In this document: positions 1 to 12,350 of the stretch, one piece after another
Position numbering within the stretch: position 1 is the first letter of the stretch
How the letters are laid out: each line of letters starts with the position of its first letter
NCBI GenBank assembly: GCA_029204225.1
Contig: CM055100.1
Coordinates: forward strand, 56,153,628-56,217,627
DNA from: Diphasiastrum complanatum
Lineage: Eukaryota; Streptophyta; Lycopodiopsida; Lycopodiales; Lycopodiaceae
DNA length: 64,000 nucleotides
Reading direction: 5' to 3'
Notes under the pieces: model-generated
The model's database searches: none
What the model was told of the DNA's origin: nothing
What the model saw: the letters and a program-made list of their open reading frames with translations, nothing else
Translations under genes and position numbers: made by a program

Positions 1-168
1 ACAGGTTGCATAACCGTCGTCATCGCATCAATTAATCTCTTATTTTTCTGAGTCAGGAGATCTAACCGACGCTCAAACTGGTTTTGCACCTCTTGAAGAG
101 TCTGCAGTTGATTTGGAAACTGATTCTGTTCTTCCAGTCTCTTGGCCCTTTCGTTCTGCATTTCTTCT
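1..168 (-). pseudogene. gag-like coiled-coil fragment (probable gypsy)
   Basis: The minus strand is open throughout and encodes a Glu/Gln/Arg/Leu-rich heptad-like stretch (for example RAKRLEEQNQF and FERRLDLLTQKN), as in the coiled coil near the N-terminus of many Ty3/gypsy gag proteins. It is cut at 168/169 by the outer end of a copia LTR and also runs off the window start. The gypsy assignment is inference from composition and setting; a host coiled-coil fragment is possible. Confidence 0.4.
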
Positions 169-1197
169 TGTTGGAAAGAGGTGATGAAAAGATAGGTTGA
201 ATAATATTCGAATAAAAATAATTTGAATGACAAGAATTAAAACTTATTGTGCGCAACGGAATAAACTATTTTTCTCTTTCTCTATGCATGACTATGCCTA
301 TCAATTTCGAACAAAACAATAGTGATAGAAATCACGTTCGATCTTATAGTAACTAACTTTGAGATCATTAGTACTACAGTGATTATGTAGCCAAACATTT
401 AAGCATTGAATTTTCAGACAAATAATCAATCGCGAAAAATTACAGAAACGCATACATTCTGATATGAACCTAAATGCAATAAGAAGATAGATTGATTCAA
501 TATAAAAACATAACAGATGTGAATGAGTACAACAAGCTGCGGATCGAAGCTGCGTACTCTAAGCTATCTCTGAGCGACTCAATATAAGTCTGAATTAAGC
601 GCAACTACTGATAAGCAGAAGCACAATAGCAATCTCTAATAAACTTAAAGAAATGAGCTAGAATGCTTAAGAGTATCCAAGCTCATAGGCTTGAGAGAGA
701 ATGCTAACTATTCAATACTTCTTGATCTAAGATCATTACAAACATATAAATATGAGCAATAATTTATACTAGGAAATTAGGTCATCAAATGTGTCATCTA
801 GTTGGCTATGATGTGTTGGCATCCATCCGGTTAGGACTTCTCAAAAATTACTTGCTGATAAATTAATGCAAGTCGGTGGCTTTGGTCGTAAATAGACTAT
901 CTGTAGATTTGAATGTACACTGTAACTCTGCAGAAATGAACATAAACTGTCATGTGAAAAATGTGAAGGTTTTCGCCAACGTTATTTCCTTAACATTTGA
1001 GGCATCCGGCATTTTGCGAAAGAGCCGAAGTGAGAGAAAATTTTGAAAGATGAAAATCCCAAAAATGCCGACATTGTGAGCCGGTTCTAAGTAATTATGC
1101 AAACTATGTGAAAACACAAAGAAAGTTGCAGGTCTGGATAAAAATTGGATGAAGATTAAAAAGTCGATTAGTCGATTAGTAGGAGAATAATCCAACA
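169..1197 (-). repeat. copia LTR, family 1, 3' LTR (element on minus strand)
   Basis: On the plus strand the block starts TGTTGGAAAG and ends AATCCAACA, the expected TG...CA termini read from the minus strand. On the minus strand it is preceded by a purine tract (AAGGAGGAG, 1198-1206), the usual polypurine primer next to a 3' LTR. The same LTR occurs at 4523-5631 (+), and partial copies lie at 2611-2733, 9068-9808 and 20222-20325. Length is 1029 bp. Confidence 0.85.
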
Positions 1198-2610
1198 CTC
1201 CTCCTTAATTTGAATCCATGAATGCCTTGACCTTTAAACTTAGTTCTGCACAAAACCTTCTGTGTGCATCCAAGCTTAATGCTTTGGTAAAAATATCTGA
1301 TGTCATATCTTGCGTTCGACAGTACTGCAATTCGACCTCTTTGTCGAAAACTTTGCTTCTAACATAGTGATACTTAATTTCAATGTGCTTACTCCTAGAA
1401 TGAAATCTAGGGTTGGCTGACAAGGCAATGGCACTTGTGAGTGCTATCATCACCAAGATAACCATACTTCTTTGTGTTGTAAGGCGTATAGGAATGGAAA
1501 ATCTCATGATGATTGGTCATATGTTGAGTAGCTCCAGAATCCAGAAACCACGAATCATCCGAATTCACATTTTTGTCTTTGACCATAAAAGCACCTTCGT
1601 CTATTTCGACTTTAGGAGATGTGTAATTGTATTTGCTTGTTGATCAGGTTGCTTGGCTGCATTCTTAGCTTTGAGAATTCGGCAATCCTGGATCTCATGG
1701 TTATTGTGCTTGTAATACTTGTCAAACATCTTTTTTTTTTATGACTGTTCTTGACTTTGAGTCGATTTTTGATTCAATGCAGACTGTTTGGAGCTTTTCT
1801 GCTTCTGTCGTTTCGAGCCCTTGTTGACATATAGAGCATGAGACGAAGAGGTAGACAGAGTGTCTTGACTTCTTCAATTATCTTCTTGCTGCAACATAGT
1901 GATAATTTTGGTAAGAGTTAAATTTGAGTGTGTCGTGATGATCATCACCTAGTTCTCATATGTAGAGGGCAGGCTTGAAAGCAATTTCATAATTGCATCT
2001 TGATCATCTATGACTAATCCGACAACGACCATCTGGTGCAAGAGATTCTTAAACTGGTTAATGTGATTTTGAAGAGAATCACTATTCGACATCTTGAGTG
2101 TGAAGAATTTTCTCCAAAGATATAACTTGGTAGTTACGTCTCTCACATCATATAGTGAGCTCAAGATGTCCCAAACTTCTTTCAAAGTTTTGGCTTCAGC
2201 TATATGGCAAATTTGAGTATCTGATATATTAAGGATAATAGCCACGAAAGCTTTACCATCCTTCAATTTCCATTTCGAGTCATCCTTGTTGTCATCTTCG
2301 AGCTAAACCTCTTACAACATCCCACAACTCATTTGCTATTAGCAAGGTCTTCATCTTAAATTTTCCTAGATGATAATTGGATCCATTCAGCTTGTCTAAG
2401 ATAAGATCGACTTTACTTTGAGAATCCATCTAGAACTTTAGTCTGTCGACGTTAAGAGAGATATTGTGCTGTGGAAATCAATTCTCTGATACTGAAACAA
2501 ATTGATTCGAACTGAAGAATTTGATATCAAAAAAGGTATCAAGTATTAGAGCTTGCGCTCTGATATAGTATTAGTACTAGGCCCTGAAGAATCAAAATGC
2601 TTTGATACCA
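1198..2610 (-). pseudogene. copia-1 internal region, deleted: gag, protease and RNase H tail
   Basis: Read on the minus strand, the remnant runs from a tRNA-iMet-type primer site (2599-2610, TGGTATCAAAGC) through a UBN2-type gag (about 1949-2420; DGKAF, KEVWDILSSLYDVRD, NHINQFKNLL), a zinc-knuckle/linker region (about 1650-1800) and the start of the protease (about 1440-1570; DSGATQHMTN). It then jumps directly into the last part of RNase H (1205-1425; SKHIEIKYHYVR, DIFTKAL). Integrase and reverse transcriptase are missing, so this is an internal deletion derivative that cannot act on its own. Frameshifts and stops are present. Confidence 0.85.
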
Positions 2611-2733
2611 TGTTGGAAAGAGGTGATGAAAAGATAGGTCGAATAAGATTCGAATAAAAAGAATTCGAACGACAAGGTAATTAAAACTTGTCGTCTGCAA
2701 CAGAATAAACTATCTTTTTCTTTCTCTATGCAG
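2611..2733 (-). repeat. truncated copia family 1 5' LTR
   Basis: TGTTGGAAAGAGGTG directly follows the primer site on the plus strand, which marks the 3' end of the 5' LTR of the minus-strand copia-1 element. Only ~123 bp match the 169-1197 LTR. At about 2733/2734 the sequence switches abruptly into gypsy RNase H coding sequence, so the rest was lost at a recombination or deletion junction. Confidence 0.8.
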
Positions 2734-4522
2734 GAAATTTCTTAACCGCATAAATTATAGCCAGTGTCTCCTACTTTGTAGTCAAATAGTTTATCTCAGA
2801 ATCACTAAGCTGTTGGCTAGAAAATCAGATTGGAAAATCATTTTTGTGTTCACCTGGCTGGGTTAAGGCTGCTCCCACTGCATACTTCGATGCATCCATA
2901 TGCACATGAAACTCTATGGACCAATTGGGTGGGTGCAATATTGGTGCTGAGACCAATGCGTCTTTAAGTTTCTGAAAAGCATATAGGGCTTCCTCTGTCA
3001 AAGGTGGTTCCGTTGTGAGTTTGTAGAGTACTATGACTATCGGCACCCATTCAGTGTGCTCGATTTCGTAAATGAAATTGGCATCAAGAAATTTCTACAA
3101 CTCTGCTTGCTTAGTTCTATATAGTTAGGATTGCAGTGATAGTAATGGCTCACCTTGAGGACTGCTTCATCCACCAAGGGTATGGTATGCTGGACTACAG
3201 TTGGTGGTATACCCTTCAGATCGTTGTAATTCCAAGCGAAGCAATCTTTGTATTCCACCAATAATGCCCGTAATTTTTTGAATTGAGTGGGTGTCAACTG
3301 TTCTCCCAGATGTACAATCTTCTATTCTTCACCTGGCTCAGCTAAATTCATAGGTTGTGTCCGCGCAGGTCTTTCAAAGACTTGTTTCACTGGTTCTTGA
3401 TTTTGATTAGGTTCTCTTTGTGCTTGCGGCATCATGACTACTATGTCATCTAAGGTATAGTTCTTGAAGGTTTCTAGCATCTCGTGAACTGGCGTTCGGC
3501 GGGACTCCTCCTTCAACATATTGACCTTAGTCCAACTTGTAACATTGGGGTTATCAGTCATCTGTGAAGATGATGACGCTGCATCTAGGTCCATTCGGAC
3601 CGACTTCAAGGAGTCCAACACTTTCTTTTTTCCTTTTCTGCCCATGTAGTTGGGTTCATCTTTGTTATCTTTCTTAGGAACTGGAGCGATAATTGCTTCA
3701 TGATTGTGAATATCAAAATTGAACACCATACATTTTCTCGTCAAGGATATTGTAGCTGGTTCTGTTTCGGTGGATTTGGAGTTGGTGCTACTGCTCCCTA
3801 CAAGGCTTTCAATTTCTGATCAAACTATGTCGTAAGTTGTTCCATCTGTTGCGTGTGTAATTTTGTCATTTGCTCCATTAGCAGATCTGTTGATACGTTG
3901 GTAGCGTTGGATGATGATGTTATTGAGGGAGTCGGGGAATAGGGGTAGTCGGATATGTGTCATCGTTTGAACCCTTGTCTTCTTCCTTGATGGTGTCTTC
4001 CATTGCTTCTTTCAATATAGCTAACTGCTCTCATCTTTCCAGCTCTCTTCTGATACTTCATGGTAATCCCACGATGAACCACATAATGATCGCATGATCG
4101 GGAGTTAGGGCTAGGTTGCACTCGGATCTCAAGTGTTTGACTCATTCCATGTAGTCCCTGACCCTTTCTCTTTTTCCCATTTTCACTTTGCTCAGCAGGA
4201 GAAATGGATCTTCCAGAAACTTTCTTGGTTTAAAGCACGTGATAAGAGCCACCTTCACCCCTTCCCAGGTGGACTTTTCTTTGTTTGAGAGATTATAAAA
4301 CCAGTCTTGCACTGCCGTAATCAGTGACATTGGAAACAACATCAACTTTTCCACGGGTATTCGCTTGCCATAAATCTCACACGCTTGCTCGTAGATCTGG
4401 AGGAATCTAATTGGATCTGACGATCCATCATATTTCAACATCTCAAGCCGAGGTGCTCTCCAAACTACTTGGAGGGGTGCAACAAGAACATGTGGGTCCA
4501 TTGGATTCATTATTGCTGGTTC
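2734..4522 (-). pseudogene. Ty3/gypsy gag-pol remnant
   Basis: The minus strand carries, in order, a Retrotrans_gag segment (4142-4510; FLQIYEQACEIYG, AVQDWFYNLS), a linker, a protease-to-RT linker (3322-3744; ending RTQPMNLAEPGEE), the RT N-terminus (3037-3297; DCFAWNYNDLKGIPPTVVQH) and the start of RNase H (2734-3046; FHVHMDASKYAVGAALTQPG, LSDSEINY). The central RT with the YxDD motif is missing. The RTQPMNL.EPGE linker is also found in the gypsy element at 15326-18981, so the two are related. Frame breaks between the pieces show it is dead. It is bounded by copia-1 LTRs on both sides. Confidence 0.8.
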
Positions 4523-5631
4523 TGTTGGAGTTATTCTCCTTCCTAATAATCGTCTAATCGGTTTTTAATCTTCATCCAACTGTTTATCCAGTTATGCGCG
4601 GAATCTGTCGTGTTTTACACGGTTTGGAGAATTACAAGTGTTTTTACACAATCTACAGAAATACACGGAATTTGACAACAGTGTCGAGAATTTTGTCTCA
4701 CTACAAAACTTGACACTGTCGTATTTTTGCTAGGTAAAAATGCAGTGTCGCATTTTCACATTTTTTAAAGTGCCTCAAATGTTAAGGAAATGACATTGGC
4801 AAAGTGTGGAGCTATCCCAATATTCAGAAAATGAGATTTTGCGACATTGTTGCATTTCTCACAAGTGTCGCATTTTTTGCCTATGGCAGTTTACGTTCAA
4901 TTTCTGCAGAGTGACACTCACGTTCATTTATGCAGACAGATTGTTTTTAGCCAAATGTCATCGTTTATCAACAAGCAGCTTCTGAGAAGAACTGGATGAA
5001 TGTCAACAGACTCCAGCCAACTGGCAGCCACATTTGACGACCTAATTGCTTAGTATAATTAGTTGTTCATATTTCAACATCTTAATGAGATCAAATCAGA
5101 TCAAGTATTGAATAGTTAGCTCTCTCTCAAGCCTGCGAGCTTGAACACTCTTGAGCATTCTAGCTCAATTCTTTGCTGTTGATTAGAAATTGCTATTGCA
5201 CCTACTGCTTATCAGTAGTTGCGCTTCAGAAATAGCTTAGAGTAGGTGGCTTCGATCCGCAAACTTGTTGTACTCATTTACATCTGTTTCACTTTCATAC
5301 TGAATCAATATTATGTTCTTATTACATTCAGGTTTCTCTCAGAATGTATGCATTTCTGTAATTCTTCGTGACATATTATTTGTCTGATAATCCAATGCTT
5401 AAATGGTTGGCTATGTAATCAGTGTAGTACTGATGATTTCAAAGTTAGTTACTATAAGATCGAATGTGATTTCTATCACTATTGTTTTGTTCAAAATTGA
5501 TAGGCGTAGTCATGCATGAAGAAAGAAGAAGATAGTTTATTCCGCTGCGCACGATAAGTTTTCTTTCTTGTCGTTCGAATTATTTTTATTCAATTCTTTT
5601 AGACCTATCTTTTACACACCTCTTCCCAACA
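4523..5631 (+). repeat. copia LTR, family 1, 5' LTR (plus strand)
   Basis: Starts TGTTGGAGTT and ends TTCCCAACA, matching the LTR at 169-1197 in opposite orientation across most of its 1109 bp. It is followed at 5632 by TGGCATTAGAGC, a mutated copy of the tRNA-iMet primer site TGGTATCAGAGC. It lies inside or at the edge of the gypsy remnant to its left. Confidence 0.85.
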
Positions 5632-6987
5632 TGGCATTAGAGCGTTGATTCTTCTTCAAGGCCTAATACTATATCAGAGCGTAAGCTCTTATACTTGATA
5701 TCTTTCGCGATATCAAATTGTTCTTCAGTTCGAATCAATTTATTTCGGTATCAGAGAATTGATTTCCAATTGTGACGCATCACGGTATTTCTCTTAACGA
5801 CAACAATCTAAAGTTCTAGATGGATTTGCAAAGTAAATTTGGTCTTATCACAGACAAGTTGAATTGATCCAATTATCATTTATGAAAATTTAAGATGAAA
5901 ACCTTGCTAATCGCCAATGAGTTGTGGGATGTTGTTACAGGATGTTGAAACCTGAAGACGACACAGAAGACTCAAAGTGGAAATCGAAAGATGGTAAAGC
6001 TTTCGTGCTTATTATCCTCAATATATCAAATACTCAAGCTAAGACTTCGAAAGAAGTTTGGGACATCCTGAGCTCACTACATGATGTGAGAGACGTAACT
6101 ACTAAATTACATCTTCAAAGAAAATTCTTCACACTCAAGATGTCAAATAATGATTCTCTACATAATCATATTAACCAGTTTAAGAATCTCTTGCAACAGA
6201 TGGCCGTTGTTGGTTGATTTCAAGCATGTCCTCTACATATGAGAACTGGGTGATGATCATCACGACACACTCAGATTTAACTCTTACCAGAGTTATTACT
6301 ATATCGCTGCAAGAAGATAATCGAAGTCGTCAAGACACTTCATCTACCTCTTCGTCTCATGCCCTATATGTCAACAAGGGCTCAAAATGACAGAAGCAGA
6401 AAAGCTCCAAGCAGTCTACATTGAATTATAAATAGACTCAAAGTCAAGAACAATCATCAAATCCACATTTGTCGAAGAAGAAGAAGTTTTGCAAGTATTG
6501 CAAGCGCAATAACTATGAGATCCAGGATAGCTGAATTCTCAAAGCGAAGAATGCAGCCAAACAACCTGATCAACAAGCAAATACAGTTACAGCATCTCCT
6601 AAAGTCGAAATGGACGAAGGCGCTTTTATATTCAAAGACAAATATGCGAATTTGGATGATTCGTGGTTTTTGGATTCTGGAGCTACTCAACATATGACCA
6701 ATCATTGTGATATTTTCCAAATCCTATATGCCTTACAGCACAAAGAAGTATGTTCATCTTATTGACGATAGCACTGCCACTATCAAAGGTGAAGGTACTG
6801 TAAGATTAAGATTCCAGCATGATCAATTCAAACTACTGTCAAAAGTCTTGTATGTTCCTAAACTCTCTACAAATCTGTTATCAGTAAGTAGAATTACAGA
6901 TTTAGGTCATAAGGTGGAGTTTGAGTTTGATCAATGCAGAATTATCGATAAGAGTAATAAGATCCTTGCACTCAGCAAGAGGCATGG
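5632..6987 (+). pseudogene. copia-1 internal region: gag, zinc knuckle, protease (5' part)
   Basis: After the degenerate primer site the plus strand encodes a UBN2-type gag (about 5820-6217; DGKAFVLIILNIS, KEVWDILSSLHDVRD, NHINQFKNLLQQM), a zinc knuckle with mutated cysteine (about 6480-6530; FCKYCKRNNYEIQDS) and the aspartic protease/GAG-pre region (about 6655-6987; SWFLDSGATQHMTNH, LSTNLLSVSRITDLGHKVEF). Several stops and frameshifts separate the pieces. The coding sequence is interrupted at 6988 by a chromovirus LTR, so the rest of pol is displaced. Confidence 0.85.
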
Positions 6988-9067
6988 TGTTATGTCAATG
7001 GCCAGTAAGTAGGATTCAATATACTCCTATTCTTGGATACATGATACTCTAGTAAATCAAGTTGTTAGTTATGCCACATCATACTGGATGTGACCCAAAA
7101 GTAAATAATATCCTTGTGAGGCCCAGAACACACTAAATGGAGTTTAGACAAGGTATGAGACAGTGTATGCATGTGTAGAGTTATCAATAGCAATTCCATG
7201 AATAGTTGGTCCATGCTTAGGACTCTATTCTGTGAATCTATGTATGGAGAACTTAGGGCTATGCATGGTTATGTGCCCAGGTTGCTTTTGGCTCTATATA
7301 TTGAGGCCAAACCCGCCCTACTCCTGATTGTGATCATTGATTCATTGCCAGGGTTTCACTCTACCTTCATGCTTCTTATTCCTTGGCTTGGGGGTGAAGC
7401 TTTTAGAGTTGATTGGTTGATTCTACTTGGTTGGGTGGTTGCTCCATAGTGTGTTTTCCATTGTGTTTTATTTTGTAAGGTGGATAGCAAGGTTTCAAGT
7501 GGGTGTACTATCCCGGTTTCAATTTGCATGTTGCTAAGATCCATTACTCTTGGGATTCTTTGTGGTTTTATGGAGAATTGTCCTTGAAGGCCAATTTGTT
7601 TTGGAGCTTTTTCTTGTGTAGATCAAATCTTTGGTAGATCTGAATTTTCTTGAAATTTATAATTTCTTTATAAGGAGGGGTGAAGTGGTGGGATAAAATT
7701 CTATTTGGGAATCTGTAGGTTGCATAGTTTTTGGAAGAAAATCAACTGTGGTATAGAAATGAGATTTGGTCTGAAAGTAATTTCGGATAGATTCAAAGTA
7801 AGATACCTAATTGAAACTTTTCAAATAAGAGGAATTCTCTAGGTATTGTGTGGACAATCTAGATCTAGAGCAGGTTTGAAAGTTGAATCATTATCTATAA
7901 GTAGTACAGTGAATGGTCAAAGGTTACTAATTCCATTTTGGTTGGAATAGAAGTAAGTTTGATCAAAAATTAAGTTTGAGAGTTCTGTATTGGATCAACC
8001 TAATCTTAGTTTGAGTACTAGGATCAATGTTGATAAATCATAAATAGATACTTAATTATTGTCAGAGGATTATAAGAAATTGTAATGATTCTTAAGTGTG
8101 ATAATTAATTCTTGACCTATTATTTGAGTAACAATTCAGATCAGTGTTTTGAATCTCTCTACTCCAGTATTTTAATTGAGAACCTATGGATCTCACAGAT
8201 ATTCTCACAAGATAAGTATTTTATTTGTGGAGAATTCAATTTATCTAGTGGATGTTATTTTGCTACAGTATATGGTTTGCAGATATCTGCTTGAGTACAG
8301 TTCTTCATTTGATTGGATCTCTAGTTATCTTAGGAGACAGACAAGTCTATTAAGATGAATGAATGTTTTTTCTTGCATTTGGTGCTAGAAACAGAAGCAT
8401 TTAACTCAAAAGGATATATGGGGTACTTAGAGATGAGTTTAATCATTCTATATCTTAATGATTTTCCTAGAGATTCTAGCTAAATGAATTATCATATCTT
8501 AGAATTTGGATTCTAAGGACATTTGTACTTGAAAGCTTATAAATTATCTGTCAGAGTTGTGGATAATTTCATATTGTAATTATAATTATTTTAATATTTC
8601 TTTAACTTTAGTCTCCGAAGTTAGGTTATTTCACCCAGTGTTTCATGTAAGTGTTTTACATGAAGGTAATGTTACTAATGTGTGTTGAGTGTAACCCTGT
8701 TGAGAAAATATATCTCTTAGTGGTATTTTCAAACCAGAGTTTGTATTGCAGAGCAGAGTTTAACGATTGGAAATAGGTTTATCTCTGAGTACTTGTTTGA
8801 TGTGAAAGTTTGACTAAGGATAATGATTTTCTAGGTTGATATTTAAAGTTAAAAGAACTCTTCATGTTATTCTTTCATGTTTAGAGAGCTTCTAAGGATA
8901 GAAGCAGTTTAAGGGGAGAAGAATGTTATGTCCATGACCAGTAAGTAGAATTCAGTATACTCCTAGTCTTGGATACACGGTACTCCAGTAAATCAAGTTG
9001 TTAGTTATGCCATGTCATACTGGAGGTGACCCAAAAGTAACTAATATCCTTGTGAGACCCAAAACAC
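6988..9067 (+). mobile_element. chromovirus family 6 deletion derivative
   Basis: A 5' LTR (6988-about 7480, start TGTTATGTC) and a truncated 3' LTR (8934-9067) flank ~1.45 kb of internal sequence. The 3' LTR is preceded by the purine tract AAGGGGAGAAGAA (8921-8933). The internal part keeps leader sequence homologous to 33000-33190 (minus) and the integrase C-terminus at about 8620-8690 (HPVFHVSVLHEGN), the segment before the chromodomain. Gag, RT and most of integrase are gone. It interrupts the copia-1 protease coding sequence after the codons for KRHG. Confidence 0.75.
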
Positions 9068-9808
9068 TATCGTCTTTTTGCTACAATCAATTTTCTCTTA
9101 AAATGACATTGTTAAAAATTGCAAGTAAGACTACAGTGTCGCATTTTTCACCTGTCAAAAATTGCCAGTAAAAATGCAGTGTTGTATTTTCACATTTTTC
9201 AAAGTGCATTAAATGTTAAGGAAATGACTTTGGCAAAGTGTGGGGCTACCCCAATATTCAGAAAATGACATTTATTTATGTAGACATACTGTTTATGGCC
9301 AAATGTCACCGCTTATCAGCAAGCAACTTCTGAGAAGAACTGGATGAATGCCAGCAGACTCCAGCCAACTGGTAGCCGCATTATTGAATAGTTAGCTCTC
9401 TCTCAAGCTTGTGAGCTTGAACACTCTTGAGCATTCTAGCTCAGTTCTTTAAAGTTAGTTAAAGATTGTTATTGCGCTTACTGCTTATCAGTAGTTGCAC
9501 TTAATTTAGACTTTTATTTAGTCACTCTAAAATAGCTTAGAGGCGGCTTCGATCCGCTAACCTGTTGTACTCATTTACATCTGTTTCACTTTCATATTGA
9601 ATCAATACTATCTTTTTATTACATTCAAGTTTGTCTCTAAATGTATGCGTTTTTGTAATTCTCCGCGACATATTATTTGTGTGATAATTTAATGCTTAAA
9701 TGTTTGGCTACGTAATCATTGTAGTACTGATGATTTCAAAGTTAGTTACTATAAGATCGAACGTGATTTCTATCACTATTGTTTTGCTAGACGTAGTCAT
9801 GCATGAAG
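9068..9808 (+). repeat. copia family 1 LTR fragment
   Basis: Matches positions about 4690-5520 of the 5' LTR (shared blocks AAATGTTAAGGAAATGAC, CCAATATTCAGAAAATGA, GTCATGCATGAAGAA), but lacks both termini. The left edge is fused to the chromovirus LTR and the right edge directly to integrase coding sequence, so it is a recombination remnant rather than an intact LTR. Confidence 0.75.
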
Positions 9809-10628
9809 AAGGAGCATGTAAAAAAGGAGACTGGAAGGACGATCAAGGCTCTAAGGTCAGACAACGATGGAGAATATATTTCTATCGAGTTTAAGGAATA
9901 TTGCCAAAGCCAAGGCATTGAGCAACAATTCATCACTCCTTACAGTACTCAGTCTAATGGCTTAGTTGAGAGGAAGAACTGTACCCTGGTTGAATCAACC
10001 AAATGTATGCTAGCACATGCATCGCTGCCTAAGAGATTCTGGGCTGAAGTTGTATCCACTGCAACTTACGTCCAAAACGGATGTTCGACCAAGGCCCTCT
10101 CAGGCAAGACAACCCATGAGGTATGGACAGCTCTAAGCCTTCTGTGAAGAACCTAAGAGTGTTTGGATGCATTGTCTACATGCAGATCCCAAAAGACACA
10201 AGGAAGAAATTGGACTTCCAAGGTCTCAAAACCATCATGATCAAATATACTTCATCTGATAATACATACAAGCTGTATGATCTTGATATCCAGCAAATCT
10301 TGTATAGCCGGGATACAGTCTTTATCAAGGATCAGTTCGTCGACATCAAAGACAAGGATATTGCTCCAGAAGAACCTTCATCACCTGCCATTGACACGAC
10401 AGTGCTTCTGGCTCAGGCGTGTTTATTCTCGATCCACTTCTAGACAACGAATCAGACGAAGATGTTGCTGCTGACCAGCAACAAGTTCCAAGAGTGGTTC
10501 ATCAGTCAAATCCTCCCAGAAGATCAAGCTGAGTGCGCACACAGTCCACAAGGTATACTCTTGAGTCTGCATGTCTCTTGATACAGGAACCGATGACAGT
10601 CAAAGTCGCACTTAGCCAACCAGACCTC
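9809..10628 (+). pseudogene. copia integrase and start of RT
   Basis: The plus strand encodes the integrase catalytic core with the D...E signature region (KALRSDNDGEY, FITPYSTQSNGLVERKNCTLVE), the KPSVKNLRVFGC segment and the linker to RT (10540-10628; RYTLESA, EPMTVKVALSQPD). One frameshift occurs near 10130 and a stop near 10443. The sequence is cut at the first residues of RT by an LTR of family 2. It is probably the displaced pol of the copia-1 element starting at 4523, but that link is inference. Confidence 0.8.
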
Positions 10629-11890
10629 TGTCTCCTCTACTCTCCCAAATCCCATTTTAATCTGCCTCCATTCATGCTGCATTTTACTCACGTTGTCACA
10701 CAGTCTGCATATTTACATGTAAAATAAGACAGACGAATAAAACACGATTGTTTGCATAAATACAAGTAAATTCTCGTAGATGAAGAAAAGACAAAAGAAA
10801 TCCTACACTGTGTTTTTTTACATGCATTTTGTGACAGGCAAAAAAGGCGACATTGCCTTACAAAATGCCAAAGGTGCTCTAAGAAGTAAAGGCACCTTGT
10901 AAATCAAATCCTAAGGCATTCCGTTAGAGTGACGCATTTTTCGCATCTCCACCAACGTTTATTTCAGCAAAAGTTGACGTCACGGCCTTCTCACGCTCAT
11001 CTCATGCAACTGTGCTAACGGATCTGATAACAACATCAGCCACCCACGATCTCCTACATACAACACATCCACTTTGTACTTTCTTCATCTGCACACCTGT
11101 AAAAAGATGTATATATGTTGGATACCATTTACGTATTATTCGGATCAAGAGAGAACAAGTGTGTGTGTAAAAATAATAGCATCAAAAGCTTATCAGAGAT
11201 AGACGAAGTAGATGCCTTGTGCATTGATTCATTATATTTGTCAGTAATAGGTTCATTCCTTTGCAGATTGAATCAACTTTGTAGAGCACGCGGTTTCGTC
11301 CATTATTGTCTTGTGCTCTACCGCATTATTGACATGTATATTTTGCTATACTTAATCTGATAACAGCTCTTTTTGTTCAGCGTTTAGATTTGTGTCAATA
11401 TAACTATGCTTATTCTTCATTCTGTCTGACTTTTCCAGTTGCTCAATTTGATAATATGTTTTAGCGAGTTATTATTAGTCTAGCTGTTGATGACTAATAC
11501 TTAGTCTTGCCTTTCGCGAATCATTCGCGACTAATTATCAGTCGAGTTCAGTCTAGCTCTTCGCGAATCATTCACGACAAATAATTTGTCTAACTGTTTG
11601 CAACAAATAATTTGTCTAGCTGTTCGCGACAAATTATTCTTCTAGTGTTTTGTTAATGTTTGGCTATGTAATTAGAACGATTGTGATTTCTATCACTAAC
11701 GCTCTGTTCGTTTTCTAATAGGCATAGTCATGCTTAGGGAAGAAGTAATATAGCTCATTCTGCTGCGCATGAACACATTCTGTTCGAGTTCGTTTCTCGT
11801 TCGAGTTTCGAGTTCGCTTCTCTTTCATGTTCGTCTTTCTTTCGAGCTATTTTTCGTCTGTCATACTCACACAACCTCCTTCTTCCAACA
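10629..11890 (+). repeat. copia LTR, family 2 (plus orientation)
   Basis: Starts TGTCTCCTCTAC and ends TTCTTCCAACA (1262 bp). The same sequence lies inverted at 22108-23343. Near its 3' end (about 11510-11645) it contains short tandem motifs around TTCGCGAATCATTCGCGAC and ACAAATAATTTGTC. It is not followed by a primer site but by an inverted piece of a different LTR, which shows a rearrangement in or next to this LTR. Confidence 0.85.
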
Positions 11891-12143
11891 CATTAGATAA
11901 GATCTATCTCATTTGCCACATCATCCATTGGTGGCTTGTGTTGATCTTCTAGATTTATACAATCTAGGACCTAACTCCTATAATTTAGGAGATTTTATAT
12001 TTGACTCAAATGAAAGCTAAATAAAATGGATTTGAATATTACAAGTGTTATTTCACACGTGCGGACAGGTCCTCACATGTGTGGATCCACATAGATGTCA
12101 AATATATTGCAAGAAACCATGTGAAAATTGCTAAATTCTAACA
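11891..12143 (-). repeat. 5' half of copia-3 5' LTR, inverted away from its element
   Basis: Read on the minus strand this is TGTTAGAATTTAGC through GAGATAGATCTTATC, matching the first ~245 bp of the copia-3 3' LTR at 34314-34558. The remaining part of the same LTR is at 23344-23772 in plus orientation. The outer end is followed (plus strand) by CATCT, the complement of the AGATG that flanks the other end of copia-3 at 34960-34964. Confidence 0.88.
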
Positions 12144-12148
12144 CATCT
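12144..12148 (-). other. target-site duplication of copia-3 (inverted copy)
   Basis: CATCT on the plus strand, AGATG on the minus strand, immediately outside the TG terminus of the copia-3 LTR fragment. It is identical to AGATG at 34960-34964 directly outside the CA terminus of the 3' LTR. Five bp is the normal copia target duplication length. Confidence 0.8.
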
Positions 12149-12350
12149 TCAAGTTCTTTGTGATTCTGACAATCTGCCTGCCTTTTTGCATTCATCTTTT
12201 TTTACAAGCATGCATTCAATCTTTTCTTTGAAATCAACATTCCATCAACACCCAAACAAAAATAGTCTAAGAAATCCACCGCCCTCCGCTCTCTACCGCT
12301 TCACATCATATTTCAAGGGAGGAAGAACAGTTTGTGTCCAGGTTCGCTGA
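12149..12350. other. former copia-3 flank, no feature recognised
   Basis: AT-rich sequence outside the copia-3 target duplication. Before the inversion it would have been the left flank of the copia-3 insertion. No coding or repeat signal was seen. Confidence 0.5.
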
